Below are positions 5,348-7,132 of a stretch of DNA of 7,132 nucleotides, piece by piece; within the stretch, counting starts at the first letter, position 1, and every line of letters begins with the position of its first letter. Under the pieces are notes generated by a model. That model was not told the DNA's origin, searched no databases, and saw nothing but the letters and a program-made list of their open reading frames with translations. Both the position numbers and the translations under genes were made by a program. The stretch comes from Thermococcus sp. (lineage in GTDB: Archaea; Methanobacteriota_B; Thermococci; Thermococcales; Thermococcaceae). The stretch lies in the NCBI GenBank assembly GCA_026987155.1, contig JALSNG010000098.1, positions 1 through 7,132 of the forward strand. The letters run 5' to 3'.

Positions 5348-7132
5348 ATGAACGTCGACTTGGTATTAAGGATATTAAGTGTTTTGGCTTTGCTGATTGG
5401 ATTCATCTGGGGGTTCAACAGAGCTAAGAAAATTCAAAAAACAAAAAGTTCAAAAACGCCTACAAAATACACCACTATTTACGATGAGTTCAAGACCTAC
5501 GGGATACCTCTTCTCGTGCTCTTCCTCTCTTACCTCGCCTTCAGACTCAGGAACATGACATCCAACTATAAGACCTTCTGGGATCCGGATACCTTCTTCC
5601 ACTACGAGATGTATAGGGAAGCCATAACCCACTGGATTCCAAAGTATTTTGCCTACGCCAACCCGCCGGTCGGAATAAAGGCGGGCGGATACCTCGGCCT
5701 TTACACCATGCAAGCGGTGTTTTATAAGGTCGTTTCGGCCTTTGGTTACGATCAGCTTGGTGCGTTTAAGCTCTGGCCACCCTTCATAGGGGCCCTCACC
5801 GTGGTGGCAATATACCTCCTTGGAAGGAAACTCCACTCCGACTGGGCCGGTTTTTGGGGTGCGGCTTTCATTGCATTCTCAAGCGCGAACTATTACAAGA
5901 CCATGTCCGGTAACAACCGTGGTGAAGGTCCTTTCATGGCCTTCTTCCTTCTGGCGGTTTTCTTCCTGATAGCATACCTCGACGAGAGGGAGTTCAACTG
6001 GAAGAAAATAAGCTGGGGCGCCCTTTACCTACTCTCCAGCCTTCTCTTCATGGCAGCATGGACTGGAAGCACCTTCGGTGTGAGCATCCTGTTAGCCTTC
6101 GCCGCGGTGCATCCGGTGATACTCTTTACCTTTGGAAAGATCACCGAGCTCCGGAAGTTCGTGTACGAATTTTACCCCCTCTACGGCTTATCCCTCCTCC
6201 TCGGCTTGCTCCTCACTGGGAGCGGGTTCGTTAACATAAAGTGGTTCCTCATATTTGCCTTGGAAGCTTTCCTGGGCCTGTGTGTCCTCGTCGCAATCAT
6301 GCTCTTCGGGGAAAAGTTGAAGCTCAACTACTCGGACAAGACCCATCGCTTTGGCGTAGTCGTCGTGGTGTCTCTTGTGGGCATGCTCGCGGCTTACCTA
6401 TACTTCGGCCATGACCTCTTAAAGTTCATGGGCGGTGCCTATCAGTCAAACCCGCTCTATCAGACGGTTGCGGAGCTGGCAAAGACAAGCTGGAGTACTG
6501 TTAAGGCGTCCTTCAGCGTTAGGGGTAATGATGGTCTTCTCTTCCTGCTCTCGCTTCTTGGCTTTGCCATAGTGTTCCTCCGCTTCCTAAGGAAGCTCAT
6601 ACACAACGACTTGACGGGTTACAAGGAGGTCTTTCTCGTAACCTACTACCTCGCGTCGATATACCTTCTCTTTATGGCCGTTCGTTTCACTTTCCAGGCC
6701 TCGGGGGCGGTAATGCTCCTCGCTGGGGTGGGCGTTGGTGAAATTTTCCTGTTCGTGGAAGGTATGAAAGAAACGACATCAACCAAGACCCTTTACGCCC
6801 TTCTCCTGATACTCCTCTTCATACCCCTCCCCATAGCGAGCGGGCAATATCTCAACAAGTACGCCGAGAGCTACTCCAGGGCGAGTGGCTCGGTTCCCGG
6901 CGACTGGGTCAAAACCCTGGATTGGCTCAGAGAAACAAGTAACCCACTTGACAGCGCGACCAGCTGGTGGGACTACGGTTACTGGATTGAGTCCAGCCTT
7001 CTCGGTCACAGGAGAAGTGCCACCGATGGTGGTCACGCCTACGACAGGCGATACATAGTTGCGGACTTCTTCTCCCATTATGGTAAAGATGCCGAGCAGG
7101 ACTTCGAGGCTTGGGAGCTGAACTACCTCATA
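5348..7132 (+). CDS. aglB: STT3/AglB oligosaccharyltransferase, 3' end beyond the window
   Basis: Membrane-embedded catalytic subunit of archaeal N-glycosylation, which moves the glycan from a dolichyl-linked donor to Asn in Asn-X-Ser/Thr on the outer face of the membrane. 595 codons are visible with no stop; family members are often 800-1000 residues. WDPDTFFHYEMY (78-89) carries the first metal-binding DXD. GNNRGEGPFMAFF (188-200) is the second loop, with Glu193 as likely metal ligand. TVAE (373-376) fits the TIXE-type flexible-loop motif. WWDYGYWI (540-547) is the acceptor-recognising WWDYG signature, starting the soluble domain. Many hydrophobic helices lie between. The later DK/MI-type motif would be past the edge. 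Residues 5-22 form an extra hydrophobic helix followed by a Lys/Thr-rich stretch (26-42) before the helix at about 52-67. The start is ATG 5348, with GGTGA five bases upstream. The position after glmS suggests precursor supply and glycan transfer are co-expressed. Confidence 0.95.
   Translation, partial: MNVDLVLRILSVLALLIGFIWGFNRAKKIQKTKSSKTPTKYTTIYDEFKTYGIPLLVLFLSYLAFRLRNMTSNYKTFWDPDTFFHYEMYREAITHWIPKYFAYANPPVGIKAGGYLGLYTMQAVFYKVVSAFGYDQLGAFKLWPPFIGALTVVAIYLLGRKLHSDWAGFWGAAFIAFSSANYYKTMSGNNRGEGPFMAFFLLAVFFLIAYLDEREFNWKKISWGALYLLSSLLFMAAWTGSTFGVSILLAFAAVHPVILFTFGKITELRKFVYEFYPLYGLSLLLGLLLTGSGFVNIKWFLIFALEAFLGLCVLVAIMLFGEKLKLNYSDKTHRFGVVVVVSLVGMLAAYLYFGHDLLKFMGGAYQSNPLYQTVAELAKTSWSTVKASFSVRGNDGLLFLLSLLGFAIVFLRFLRKLIHNDLTGYKEVFLVTYYLASIYLLFMAVRFTFQASGAVMLLAGVGVGEIFLFVEGMKETTSTKTLYALLLILLFIPLPIASGQYLNKYAESYSRASGSVPGDWVKTLDWLRETSNPLDSATSWWDYGYWIESSLLGHRRSATDGGHAYDRRYIVADFFSHYGKDAEQDFEAWELNYLI

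Overview
The window comes from a hyperthermophilic archaeon of the Thermococcales, most likely Thermococcus. This rests on Glu/Lys/Arg-rich proteins, AGG/AGA and ATA codon preference, GGTGA-type ribosome binding sites, archaeal BRE/TATA promoters, and an archaeal STT3/AglB next to glmS. From memory, Pyrococcus genomes have the same glmS/STT3 neighbour pair. The genus is inferred; no rRNA or marker gene is present.

Layout. (1) 1-770, minus strand: the 5' part of a decayed gene of unknown family that runs off the left edge. Its coding frame can be followed through at least three lesions: an in-frame TGA (or a pair of indels) at about 594-635, a one-base loss at about 529-540, and a one-base loss in an A-run at 172-176. 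(2) 771-879: a short intergenic segment with a promoter-like element for that gene. (3) 880-2253, minus: a membrane-bound GT39-type (dolichyl-phosphate-mannose-protein mannosyltransferase-like) glycosyltransferase. (4) 2254-2311: a compact divergent promoter whose single T5A3 TATA element appears to serve both directions. (5) 2312-3460, plus: a class I SAM-dependent methyltransferase with a C-terminal THUMP-like region, probably leaderless. (6) 3516-5324, plus: glmS, with its own promoter and a strong Shine-Dalgarno (SD) sequence. (7) 5348 to the right edge, plus: an STT3/AglB oligosaccharyltransferase, 23 bp after glmS and cut by the window end after 595 codons.

Three of the five loci concern surface glycosylation. 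GlmS makes glucosamine-6-phosphate, the precursor of UDP-GlcNAc. The GT39-like enzyme probably moves a sugar from a dolichyl-phosphate donor on the outer face of the membrane. STT3 transfers the finished lipid-linked glycan to Asn in secreted proteins. The tight glmS-STT3 spacing suggests that sugar precursor supply and glycan transfer are expressed together. The methyltransferase has no evident link to this pathway, and its substrate cannot be told from sequence.

I see no tRNA, rRNA, CRISPR array, IS element or attachment site. The most unusual item is the left-edge gene, which I cannot assign to a family.
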